Positions 13,772-20,071 of a stretch of DNA of 34,094 nt are shown in pieces. Positions within the stretch are counted from its first letter, which is position 1; every line of letters starts with the position of its first letter. Source of the stretch: a virus. Below the pieces are notes generated by a model. It was not told the DNA's origin. It saw only the letters and a list, made by a program, of their open reading frames with translations, and made no database searches. Where the stretch lies: positions 1-34,094 of IMG/VR virus record IMGVR_UViG_3300025122_000080; one strand, given 5' to 3'. The translations under genes and the position numbers were made by a program.

Positions 13772-14392
13772 TTAATGCAGGGGATAGCTGACATTAGATA
13801 CTTCGTGATCCCAACAGGCCCGACAGTCTCCACAATATGGATCTCCATCCTCTACATAAGCGGGGCAAGTATGATCGCCCTTGCTAGTAACGGTAGATGT
13901 GTTCGGAAAGGTAGGCTCAGGTCCGTCAATCATTACAGCCGACAGCCTGACGCACACGTTGGATGGAAACTCTCCATGATCCCGCAAATATTTAAGAACT
14001 AATCCTGTTTCGTGGGTAGGTAGCCAATGCTGTGTGTTAGGCGTCCGTTCACATACTTCTACAATATTTTTTAGGTGCGTCATGTCTTGTACGTCACCGG
14101 AATCTTGCCAACGGAAATAATCTGCCCCGTTAATTCCGCGCACCATGTTGTCTACCCACTTAGGGTGGTACAAAGCATCTAGTCTACGCTGTAAAGCTTC
14201 CTGAACTACTGGCCTAGCGTAGTGACCACGCCCCGCATAGCACTTAGAACATATGGTGCCCGGAACTTCAGCTAATTTTGCGCCCACATTGCAATGCTCG
14301 ACAGATAAAGAGATCGCACGACAGGGCATCTTGCTGGGATTAGAGAATCCGCCGACCGATTCCCGAGCTTGCTTGACAGTTTGAAGTTTCAT
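13772..14392 (-). CDS. GP88-family phage protein
   Basis: This 206-aa protein resembles the phage 'gene product 88' family. Near residues 43-60 it has VPGTICSKCYAGRGHYARPV, followed by NMVRGINGADYFRWQDSGDV, NTQHWLPTHETGLVLKYL and SNVCVRLSAVMIDG. A C-terminal Cys cluster, CPAYVEDGDPYCGDCRACW, could hold zinc or an iron-sulphur site. The enzymatic activity of the family is not established to my knowledge. It is the first gene after promoter 14436-14464. Confidence 0.75.
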   Translation of the reverse strand: MKLQTVKQARESVGGFSNPSKMPCRAISLSVEHCNVGAKLAEVPGTICSKCYAGRGHYARPVVQEALQRRLDALYHPKWVDNMVRGINGADYFRWQDSGDVQDMTHLKNIVEVCERTPNTQHWLPTHETGLVLKYLRDHGEFPSNVCVRLSAVMIDGPEPTFPNTSTVTSKGDHTCPAYVEDGDPYCGDCRACWDHEVSNVSYPLH

Positions 14393-14435
14393 AGCGTCCC
14401 CGTCTATATCACGTTGTGATTATCGGAACTCATGT

Positions 14436-14464
14436 AACCTATATGATCAGTGCCACCCTGTCAA
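14436..14464 (-). promoter_or_regulatory. Promoter for the GP88-family gene
   Basis: On the minus strand TTGACA (14459-14464), 17 bases beginning GGGTGGC, then TAGGTT (14436-14441). The ATG at 14392 is 43 bases beyond. Confidence 0.7.
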
Positions 14465-14663
14465 GGCCCAACACAAAAGGATTTCTCTCTCTATATAGAG
14501 GGTGGGAGTCACTACTAGTAGTCTACTGTTTCTTTCTACCCGTTCGAGAAGACTACAACACACTCAAACTGATTTTTACTTACCAGTTAACCAGTTCGAA
14601 ACCCTGTCTAGATAGTCTAGGTAGTGTGGACCCTCTGTCAAGGGGTAAAATCTGCCTCCAAGC

Positions 14664-14678
14664 AGGTACGGGCGTCAG
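14664..14678 (+). repeat. 13-bp repeat, single copy a
   Basis: AGGTACGGGCGTC followed by AG. Confidence 0.85.
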
Positions 14679-14703
14679 ATATGAGTTTTTTTTATAAATT
14701 TTC

Positions 14704-14718
14704 AGGTACGGGCGTCAG
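14704..14718 (+). repeat. 13-bp repeat, single copy b
   Basis: AGGTACGGGCGTC followed by AG, 40 bp after copy a and preceded by an AT-rich tract. Confidence 0.85.
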
Positions 14719-14756
14719 ATCTCGACCAATTTGGGCTATCTGTTTAATAGTTTTTC

Positions 14757-14771
14757 AGGTACGGGCGTCAG
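14757..14771 (+). repeat. 13-bp repeat, single copy c
   Basis: AGGTACGGGCGTC followed by AG, 53 bp after copy b and preceded by TTTTTC. Confidence 0.85.
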
Positions 14772-14797
14772 ACTACTAGTAATCTTGTAACTATCCT

Positions 14798-14812
14798 AGG
14801 TACGGGCGTCAG
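14798..14812 (+). repeat. 13-bp repeat, single copy d
   Basis: AGGTACGGGCGTC followed by AG, 41 bp after copy c; the last copy seen in the window. Confidence 0.85.
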
Positions 14813-14896
14813 AATGGACAGCCTAGCCGAATCAGTGCCTCAGAAAGAGCCTCTGCGCTAGATATCTCTGGATAGCGACTACTCCCACAGGGTATA

Positions 14897-15334
14897 TCAA
14901 TTCATTGGGATGTTGAGGTCTTCCAATTTTTCTCTCAGTTCTTTTTCTACATCTTCTGCACTTCTGTGTACTACTGTGACGTTGGTACTATCGTCAAATA
15001 ATTTTTCAGTTTTGGCTAAGATTTCTAGGGCTCTCACTCGTACAGACGGATTATTCTCATCGCACGAGGCTTCAGCACGCAACTTATCTAGTATCCAATC
15101 TTTAGAGATTCCTTTGTGGGTTTCTTTAGCCTTTTCTTTTTGTTTTTTAATTTCGTCCACTCTACTTCTAATCTTCTCCATGGACATGAGTTTAGATCCT
15201 TCGGTTGACGCGGATCTACGCGACAATTTTTTCACATTATAGGCTTGGAGGTAGCTATCTGTCTGGCTATTGCCATCGGCCACGAACGCACAGAACGCCC
15301 TTTGTTTTTCTGATAGGGTGGTGCCCTGTTTCAT
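14897..15334 (-). CDS. terS: Terminase small subunit
   Basis: This 145-aa protein begins with a helix-turn-helix like that of Terminase_2 small subunits: LSEKQRAFCAFVADGNSQTD, then SYLQAYNVKK and a conserved Ser/Lys region. A helical oligomerisation segment follows (SRVDEIKKQKEKAKE and beyond), then ISKDWILDKLRAEA. It would recognise the packaging site and hand DNA to TerL. It has its own promoter (15361-15389) and lies about 5.7 kb from terL, which is separated from it by two other gene groups. Confidence 0.8.
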   Translation of the reverse strand: MKQGTTLSEKQRAFCAFVADGNSQTDSYLQAYNVKKLSRRSASTEGSKLMSMEKIRSRVDEIKKQKEKAKETHKGISKDWILDKLRAEASCDENNPSVRVRALEILAKTEKLFDDSTNVTVVHRSAEDVEKELREKLEDLNIPMN

Positions 15335-15360
15335 GTTACATCTCCGGTAGAGTGTAGCCC

Positions 15361-15389
15361 AATCTAAACGGGGTCAGCATCCACCTCAA
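15361..15389 (-). promoter_or_regulatory. Promoter for terS
   Basis: On the minus strand TTGAGG (15384-15389), 17 bases, TAGATT (15361-15366). It is back to back with the plus-strand promoter at 15401. Confidence 0.6.
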
Positions 15390-15400
15390 GGATGTGCCTA

Positions 15401-15428
15401 TTGACACAGTGACATAGTGTGTTAAGTT
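15401..15428 (+). promoter_or_regulatory. Promoter for the plus-strand genes from 15466
   Basis: TTGACA (15401-15406) followed by CAGTGAC, the same motif as the minus-strand promoters, and a weak -10 TAAGTT after 16 bases (or AAGTTA after 17). Confidence 0.6.
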
Positions 15429-15445
15429 AAGTCTCGAGCGGACAC

Positions 15446-15458
15446 CTTCTCAAGGAGG
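15446..15458 (+). promoter_or_regulatory. Shine-Dalgarno mini-hairpin upstream of 15466
   Basis: CTTC-TCAAG-GAGG pairs with one G-T pair around a 5-base loop; GGAGGAG is the ribosome-binding site. This is the weakest member of the set. Confidence 0.35.
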
Positions 15459-15465
15459 AGTTACC

Positions 15466-15798
15466 ATGTTCAACGAACCATCAGAGTACGACTACCGCGC
15501 CCCCACCCACAGGGAATTGGTAGACAACTACACCCGTTGTCATGGGGAGTTTGAGACTGAGCAAGCTTGGATACTCTCACCGTATGACACATGGGAGCCC
15601 AACCCTTTCTACAAGGGACGCCCGCAAAAGAGTCCAGACGAGCTTGAGTACGAGTACGGTCACTGCATCGAAGCGGGCGACGATCCTGATTCGATCTCCA
15701 TCTATGTGGACGGCCTACCTGCTGACCCACCCCGTAAAAGCGACGATGAACTTTGGGCCGAAGCGTGTGATGCGCGTGATCGCACCCCATTCTTTTAA
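15466..15798 (+). CDS. Acidic unknown protein
   Basis: This 110-aa protein begins MFNEPSEYDYRAPTHRELVD and is very acidic and aromatic (EYEYGHCIEAGDDPDSISIY). ATG follows AAGGAGGAGTTACC, a strong site. Small acidic phage proteins are often host-takeover or DNA-mimic factors, but nothing here proves that. It is the first gene of the plus-strand run reading from promoter 15401. Confidence 0.7.
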   Translation: MFNEPSEYDYRAPTHRELVDNYTRCHGEFETEQAWILSPYDTWEPNPFYKGRPQKSPDELEYEYGHCIEAGDDPDSISIYVDGLPADPPRKSDDELWAEACDARDRTPFF

Positions 15799-15802
15799 TC
15801 AC

Positions 15803-15815
15803 CCTCTAAAGGAGG
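15803..15815 (+). promoter_or_regulatory. Shine-Dalgarno mini-hairpin upstream of 15824
   Basis: CCTC-TAAAG-GAGG (4-bp stem, 5-base loop) contains the ribosome-binding site. The upstream ATCAC is shared with the copies at 10000, 16121 and 24921. Confidence 0.5.
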
Positions 15816-15823
15816 AATACACC

Positions 15824-16090
15824 ATGACCGACAAATATCCTGACGCGCCCGTCCACATACTCGACAGCATCAATCGGTACGTCGAGCATCGTCTTCAACC
15901 GGGAGGTTTCGTGACGGCGGTGCTTTCAAACGATTTGGTGGCAGCATTCAGGGCTGCCGACACGGATTCTGAGGCTGGCCTCCGCGACATTCTAAAATAC
16001 ATACGCTGGGAGATCCCTTCACCGTGTTGGGGATCGCGAGCGAAGGTCGAAGCATGGATCAACGATAGCAAGCCACAGCAAAACCATTAA
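15824..16090 (+). CDS. Conserved small phage protein
   Basis: This 88-aa protein starts at ATG 15824 after AAAGGAGGAATACACC. The pattern HILDSINRYVEHRLQPGGFV then TAVLSNDLVAAFRAAD and a C-terminal IPSPCWGSRAKVEAWI belongs to a small family I recall from many phages, with unknown role (P-G-x-F-x-x-A-V-L-x-N-D-L core). It is followed 6 bases later by a perfect GC hairpin. Confidence 0.75.
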   Translation: MTDKYPDAPVHILDSINRYVEHRLQPGGFVTAVLSNDLVAAFRAADTDSEAGLRDILKYIRWEIPSPCWGSRAKVEAWINDSKPQQNH

Positions 16091-16095
16091 AGACA

Positions 16096-16120
16096 GGGGG
16101 GAGGGACTCACCCTCCCCCC
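16096..16120 (+). promoter_or_regulatory. Intercistronic GC hairpin, loop ACTCA
   Basis: GGGGGGAGGG pairs perfectly with CCCTCCCCCC (10 bp) around ACTCA. No T-run follows. AAAGACAGGGG leads in, as at 10395. Confidence 0.65.
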
Positions 16121-16125
16121 ATCAC

Positions 16126-16138
16126 CCCCAGATAGGGG
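16126..16138 (+). promoter_or_regulatory. Shine-Dalgarno mini-hairpin upstream of 16148
   Basis: CCCC-AGATA-GGGG hides part of the GGGGAGG ribosome-binding site in a 4-bp stem. Confidence 0.5.
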
Positions 16139-16147
16139 AGGACGAAA

Positions 16148-16519
16148 ATGCTAGAACACATCAGCACCATAATCAGCCGAGTCTTGGGAGCCACAAGTTG
16201 CCCAGACTGTGACGGTAACGACAAGAACGACGGCCCCGTGCCGAACGAGAAAGATCGAGAGATGTGGATCGATCTCGCAGGGTACTATGTCGAGTGTCCC
16301 ATGTGCGAAGATGGTCGAGTCTACTGGGAAGACAATTGGCTTGCAGGTGGAGAGAATCGTTGGCGTGCTCATAACGCCGACTGCGAACACTGCAAGGGCT
16401 CCGGAGAATTGAGAATCCACGACCGATGTGGGACTTGCGGAAGGTTAGAGCAAGCCTATGGCAAGGGACCGGAAAGGGTGGACGATGATGATAGGATACG
16501 CGACCACCTAGAATATTAG
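16148..16519 (+). CDS. Four-CxxC zinc protein, copy 2
   Basis: This 123-aa protein is a paralogue of the one at 10025-10393. It has CPDC, CPMC, CEHC and CGTC at the same spacing and an identical 38-residue core running from DGPVPNEKDREMWIDLAG to the EDNWLAGGEN end, with about 88 percent identity overall. Differences cluster near the N terminus and around CEHC. The flanking hairpins have the same design but different sequence, so regulation was kept while the DNA drifted. The function is unknown. Confidence 0.8.
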   Translation: MLEHISTIISRVLGATSCPDCDGNDKNDGPVPNEKDREMWIDLAGYYVECPMCEDGRVYWEDNWLAGGENRWRAHNADCEHCKGSGELRIHDRCGTCGRLEQAYGKGPERVDDDDRIRDHLEY

Positions 16520-16551
16520 GTATGAAGCAGTGTCGCCAACAATGGAAGAGA

Positions 16552-16557
16552 TATAAT
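16552..16557 (+). promoter_or_regulatory. Consensus -10 box, possible promoter
   Basis: A perfect TATAAT lies inside the inverted repeat GAGAT-ATA-ATCTC (16549-16561), 23 bases before the ATG at 16580. No good -35 is visible, so it may need an activator or be chance. Confidence 0.35.
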
Positions 16558-16579
16558 CTCCTTACTGAGGAAAAATCAG

Positions 16580-16780
16580 ATGACTAAGGCAGCGATCCAA
16601 CACGAGCATAAAGAATTTATCGACACGATTCTGGACAAGGTGAGGAGGTACTCACGGCTAGTAGAGATCAAAGATCTATATACGCGTGATAAAGAACTAA
16701 TAAAAGAAAAGGAAGAGGTGATGGCAGACATAGAGAATTCTCTCTACCGCAGGCTAGATGAAGTCGGAGACTCAACGTGA
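16580..16780 (+). CDS. Small charged coiled-coil protein
   Basis: This 66-aa protein begins MTKAAIQHEHKEFIDTILDK. Most of it is one charged helix (RDKELIKEKEEVMADIENSL). GAGGAAAAATCAG precedes the ATG. It overlaps the next gene by four bases (GTGA), so the two are probably coupled. Not recognised. Confidence 0.65.
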   Translation: MTKAAIQHEHKEFIDTILDKVRRYSRLVEIKDLYTRDKELIKEKEEVMADIENSLYRRLDEVGDST

Positions 16781-17061
16781 CGATCACCAAGCAACACCTA
16801 ATAGATCTAGAAGATGTGTCAACTATTTTGTCAGACATGGACACGGAACTTGATAGCTCAATGCACAACTGCACCTCATGCGGGCGAGACTCGTGGATCG
16901 ATCTTCGGGAAGGAAGGTTCGCCACTGAGGTGGGCATCATGCTCCGCAAAACCCAGAAATGCATCGGCTTGGTCAGGGATGCACTAAAGCAGAAGGAAGT
17001 GGATACAAGATTTGGTCCTAGTACAGATCCGCGGAGAATGAGAACACATGAGAACCCGTAA
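16777..17061 (+). CDS. Small protein with a CxxC site
   Basis: This 94-aa protein starts at GTG 16777, overlapping the previous stop. It begins with a helical segment (KQHLIDLEDVSTILSDMDTE), then HNCTSCGRDSW with a single CxxC, then another helix. It overlaps the next gene by 14 bases. Function unknown; a single Cys pair with nearby His could bind one zinc, perhaps as a dimer. Confidence 0.6.
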   Translation: MTITKQHLIDLEDVSTILSDMDTELDSSMHNCTSCGRDSWIDLREGRFATEVGIMLRKTQKCIGLVRDALKQKEVDTRFGPSTDPRRMRTHENP

Positions 17062-17299
17062 AGCTAGACAGTTGCTAAGGAAAGGGTTGTGTGTCTCCAA
17101 TGTCCGCGGACACAGACCTGCTCTCATCTCCTACACGGGAGCCATCAAGCTATACGGGTGCAGGACATTAGGATGTGACGCCATCCTAGAATGCTGGGAC
17201 AACCCCGACAACGTGGCTGGCTCTATGGTACATACCAACTGCAACCACCAAGATCTAGGATGGCTACGAAGACAGCTACTAAAACTGATAGCCTTTTAG
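17048..17299 (+). CDS. Small basic Cys-containing protein
   Basis: This 83-aa protein begins MRTRKARQLLRKGLCVSNVR with a strongly basic N terminus. It has CRTLGCDAILECW and HTNCNHQDLGW, which might form one zinc site. ATG 17048 lies within the end of the previous gene. It is the last of the plus-strand run; no plus-strand terminator is evident, but the hairpin at 17316-17362 could pause transcription. Confidence 0.6.
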   Translation: MRTRKARQLLRKGLCVSNVRGHRPALISYTGAIKLYGCRTLGCDAILECWDNPDNVAGSMVHTNCNHQDLGWLRRQLLKLIAF

Positions 17300-17309
17300 A
17301 TCTGGGCAC

Positions 17310-17362
17310 AAAAAACCCCCGAGTTGTCTGTATGCCTGAGAACACACAGACAACTCAGGGGG
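17310..17362 (-). terminator. Long-stem terminator for the 19596-17438 operon
   Basis: On the minus strand a 16-bp stem with one bulged A (arms 17346-17362 and 17316-17331, outer part CCCCC, core GAGTTGTCTGT) with a 14-base loop is followed by six T. It lies 76 bases after the stop at 17438 and faces the plus-strand gene ending at 17299, so it insulates convergent transcription. Confidence 0.8.
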
Positions 17363-17437
17363 AGGGCATGATAAAGGAGGATGAACCATGCCGCTTTTGC
17401 CACTCACCAATATAACTTACCAACTACAGACCCAGAG

Positions 17438-18175
17438 TCAATCCTTAGCGGTATGGAACCTTTCGATGGCCGCAGAAACGTGAGGCAGAGCGGCGAGCCT
17501 ACTCGACTCCACCCGCACACTAGACTGATCCATTTTGGAGGCGTTGTAGGCCATCCGATACGCAACCACCAACTTTTCGCCTCCTGCCACCAACTCAGCG
17601 AAGTGAGTCTGTTTAGGCGTCAGGTTGCGCGTGAGCGAAGGGCCAGCATTCGGAGACATATTATGTGCGCGACTATCTGAATCCTCTTCCTCATCAGAGG
17701 TGTAACTAATGAGTGGCTGTATCATTACCCTGAACGCATCAAACCATCCAAACTTGTTACGCATAATAGATTGTTGACGTTCATTGTTTGCCCGTGCAAC
17801 ACCTGTTAGATAAGGCTTGTTGTAAGTCTTCCTGTAGTCTCTGACCTCTTTCTCACTCTGAGCTATGTAGATGCCGTGCGTACAGTGGAGGACGGGAAGT
17901 ACCAGTTCCTTGGCACAGTAAAAATTGAACCTTGGGTGATGGGAGTTGAACCAAGATCTAGTTGGCCTCTCAAACTCTTTAATCGTTGGGTCCCACAACC
18001 CTACTACGGTATCCCAAAGAAATTCTTTGGACTTAGCCCTAGCCTGACCCATACAATGTTCTCTCAGTAATTTCACAAGCACATCGTAATAAACAACTTC
18101 CTTCCTGCTCCACTCTGACAAGCCCTTCTCATCCGTTGGCTCGTCCGCCCTCGCCATCTCCATTCCGTTAGACAT
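17438..18175 (-). CDS. Two-part protein with terminase-small-subunit-like C terminus
   Basis: This 245-aa protein ends (about 183-240) with LTPKQTHFAELVAGGEKLVV, AYRMAYNASKM and SSRLAALPHVSAAIERF, the DNA-binding helix-turn-helix of Terminase_2 small subunits without the oligomerisation part. The N-terminal part contains LVKLL...DPTIKEFERPTRSWFNS, which resembles the C-terminal end of the DUF932 protein at 11608-12423 (LVRLC...NPSHEEFEQPTMWGFNN). An acidic linker (SDEEEDSDS) joins the halves. It may be a chimera acting as a DNA-binding regulator; a second small terminase is less likely because a complete terS exists. It overlaps the ParB-like gene by 8 bases. Confidence 0.65.
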   Translation of the reverse strand: MSNGMEMARADEPTDEKGLSEWSRKEVVYYDVLVKLLREHCMGQARAKSKEFLWDTVVGLWDPTIKEFERPTRSWFNSHHPRFNFYCAKELVLPVLHCTHGIYIAQSEKEVRDYRKTYNKPYLTGVARANNERQQSIMRNKFGWFDAFRVMIQPLISYTSDEEEDSDSRAHNMSPNAGPSLTRNLTPKQTHFAELVAGGEKLVVAYRMAYNASKMDQSSVRVESSRLAALPHVSAAIERFHTAKD

Positions 18176-19082
18176 TAGAGAGAACCTCGTCTAAGGCGAT
18201 AATTTCTTTTGTAATAATGCTGTGCCTACGGGCAGTAAAACGGATTGCCTCTGGAGAAAATCTGGCGGGAGATTCTGACGCCTCTTTAATTGCATCACGA
18301 TACGCAGTCATTGCGTCCATGTAATCCTTCACTATCGGCTCGTCTGTTATCTCCGCCGATCTACGTTTTTCAGCCTTGCGATCAGCAGCCATGCTTGTAG
18401 CCCTGAGTTCCTGCTCAAAGCTGAAATCTCTACGCTTCGGGTGGCGCACCTTAATCACCCTGCTCTTTTCCTTTGCGCCTGATGCGGCGTTGTAGGCCGC
18501 CAACACCTCTTCTGTTTGACCTAAATTCAATTCCTCCGAAGTAAATTTATCAGCGACCTTCCGCTTCGCTTTCCAGTCACCCTTTGCCGCCATGGCTTTG
18601 GCAGTTTTTCTTAAAGATATTTTTCCATCACTATTATATACTACGACTCCATGATCCAGTCCCTTCAATGCTAGCATTAATCTATTTATTGTAACTTGGG
18701 TACACCCTACCATCTGTGCCAATTCAGTTTGGCTACAGCCAAACTTCTCTAAAAGATTCGCATAGCCACGAGCTTTTTCGACAACACCAACATCCTCTCG
18801 ACATTCATTTTCCAATACCTGTTTCAGTAACGCTTCCGAATCATCAACATCCTCCACGATAGCCGCTATCGTTTCAAGTCCAGCCCTCCTCGACGCTTCA
18901 GTTCTACGATGACCGTAAACAATTTCATAGCCCTTGCCGTTTCGGCGTACCTTGATGGGCACCTCCTGCCCCTGCTCCTTGATAGATAAGGCCAGTGCAT
19001 CCAAACCTTCTTCGTCAAACGTGACACGAACCTGATCCTTCGATGGCCTCAGATCCTTGAGCGGTACATTCTCTACAATCAT
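18168..19082 (-). CDS. ParB-like protein with ParB/Sulfiredoxin domain
   Basis: This 304-aa protein starts at the ATG at 19082, because AAAGGGGG sits 6 bases upstream; the ATG at 19088 is too close to that site. The N-terminal domain has VPLKDLRPSKDQVRVTFDEE, KEQGQEVPIKVRR and YGHRRTEASRRAGL, in the arrangement of ParB boxes I and II (GHRR is the CTP-binding or catalytic site in the superfamily). CSQTELAQMVGCTQVTINRL follows, a helix-turn-helix. The C-terminal half is basic and helical. It could bind partition-type sites, regulate transcription or act as a nuclease. The 13-bp repeats are natural candidates for its targets, which is untested inference. Confidence 0.85.
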   Translation of the reverse strand: MIVENVPLKDLRPSKDQVRVTFDEEGLDALALSIKEQGQEVPIKVRRNGKGYEIVYGHRRTEASRRAGLETIAAIVEDVDDSEALLKQVLENECREDVGVVEKARGYANLLEKFGCSQTELAQMVGCTQVTINRLMLALKGLDHGVVVYNSDGKISLRKTAKAMAAKGDWKAKRKVADKFTSEELNLGQTEEVLAAYNAASGAKEKSRVIKVRHPKRRDFSFEQELRATSMAADRKAEKRRSAEITDEPIVKDYMDAMTAYRDAIKEASESPARFSPEAIRFTARRHSIITKEIIALDEVLSNV

Positions 19083-19104
19083 TTTCATCCCCCTTTTACA
19101 ATTT

Positions 19105-19596
19105 TTAGAGTGTCACCATGTCATGCAGTTCCGAGAACGGAACCCAGTAGCAGGGTCTGCCGCCCTTGCGGTCATCCCAAAACGATTCATCCATCATGTC
19201 CTCGCCCCGAATCCAGCCATGCACCTTGAACCTAAATTGCTCTGGCTTGGCAGTTACCATGACGTAGATCCTATCCGGTTGATCGTCTTTCTGGCCTAGC
19301 AGGTAGCGAGCGTTTGGGTTCGGGCTACCCCTCACCTCTATCGATTGACCATCGGGCATGACGAGATCACCCTTGTCACGACCGTCCCACGATAGCGTAT
19401 GCTCTTGCGGCCACGGTAAGTACAGCAGCTTCGCCGTCGCGACCTCGCTGAGATATCCGGCCAGTGTGTCATCAAGTCGCCTCTTTACGCCTTGGTTGTT
19501 CTTAGGCATGGCACCGAGAAGTACACAGCGCAGCGTATGAAATGTCGCGACCGATACAGCCCGAGACACATCATTCTGGGTGAGGGTGACTTGCAT
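19105..19596 (-). CDS. Restriction-endonuclease-fold (PD-(D/E)XK-like) protein
   Basis: This 163-aa protein has an early helix with Glu (YLSEVATAKLLYL), then KGDLVMPDGQSIEVRGSPNP, which matches the D-(x)n-E-x-(K/R) core of PD-(D/E)XK nucleases. ARYLLGQKDDQPDRIYVMVT and KVHGWIRGEDMM follow. I recall phage proteins with this same order and no assigned role. It may process DNA junctions or degrade host DNA. It lies between the ParB-like gene and an unknown gene, one base from the latter. Confidence 0.6.
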   Translation of the reverse strand: MQVTLTQNDVSRAVSVATFHTLRCVLLGAMPKNNQGVKRRLDDTLAGYLSEVATAKLLYLPWPQEHTLSWDGRDKGDLVMPDGQSIEVRGSPNPNARYLLGQKDDQPDRIYVMVTAKPEQFRFKVHGWIRGEDMMDESFWDDRKGGRPCYWVPFSELHDMVTL

Positions 19597-19597
19597 A

Positions 19598-20071
19598 TCA
19601 GTTGATGGTCACATCGGAAGGGTCAAGTGTTATGCCTAGGTTAGTGCCCACCCTCTTCATAAACACAGGCTTTAAGGTCTTCACCAAAGGACTGTCATCA
19701 CCTACTTCCTTAGCTTTATCTAGCATATCCTTAGTGATCTTATCGTCGCTCAACCACGGATGGAGATCCCTCATGTCACTCAACAGAAATGCAACAAGCA
19801 ACGACTCTCCGTCACCCTTCGTGAAAACCGCTTCTATGTTCGCATCACAATTACAAGAATAAAGGTGGGCAAGTGCCTCATCCGATGTGGCTCCATGCTC
19901 ACCAATCATATCTTTGCTATGTTTTTCTTTTCCTATGTACTGAAAGATGTGGCAACCATCTTCATGCAAAGTTTCGATAGTCACCATCGACTCATTGTCT
20001 CTGGCTAGACTATCTACTATCAACACGATGCAGGAGATCGCATCACCATTGTTGTCTTCTAATTCCACCAC
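19598..20071 (-). CDS. Unknown acidic protein of the DNA-metabolism operon
   Basis: This 157-aa protein begins MVELEDNNGDAISCIVLIVD. It is acidic, with an N-terminal alpha/beta region (VTIETLHEDGCHIFQYIG), a Cys pair in YSCNCDANIEAV, and a helical C terminus. Its start overlaps the ribbon-helix-helix gene by 13 bases. No family is recognised. Confidence 0.6.
   Translation of the reverse strand: MVELEDNNGDAISCIVLIVDSLARDNESMVTIETLHEDGCHIFQYIGKEKHSKDMIGEHGATSDEALAHLYSCNCDANIEAVFTKGDGESLLVAFLLSDMRDLHPWLSDDKITKDMLDKAKEVGDDSPLVKTLKPVFMKRVGTNLGITLDPSDVTIN

Larger units (their letters stand above)
14465..14896. other. Gene-free segment with spaced repeats; candidate origin or partition site
   Basis: No convincing gene lies here on either strand. 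The segment holds two perfect 12-bp palindromes, CTCTATATAGAG (14489-14500) and ACTACTAGTAGT (14511-14522). Four single copies of the 13-bp repeat are spaced 40, 53 and 41 bp apart (14664-14812), with AT-rich stretches between them (GTTTTTTTTATAAATTTTC at about 14685-14703). Part of the second palindrome, ACTACTAGTA, recurs at 14772-14781. Iteron-like repeats next to AT-rich DNA are typical of replication origins and of partition sites; the choice is open. Confidence 0.45.

Noticed and set aside
14588-14640. AGTTCGAAACCCTG, which recalls a tRNA T-loop
   Set aside because: No acceptor, D or anticodon stem can be paired around it.
14416-14697. 93-codon plus-strand frame in the candidate origin segment
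   Set aside because: No ribosome-binding site, odd composition, crosses the promoter, two palindromes and the first repeat; more likely chance.
11461-14812. CRISPR array as an explanation of the 13-bp repeats
   Set aside because: Units are too short, tandem pairs have no spacers, and the singles have uneven AT-rich intervals with no cas genes.
17370-17483. Short plus-strand frames (15 codons from 17370, 31 codons from 17388) after AAAGGAGG
   Set aside because: The ribosome-binding site is strong, but the frames are very short, run into the oppositely transcribed gene and show no recognisable sequence. They remain possible but unsupported.
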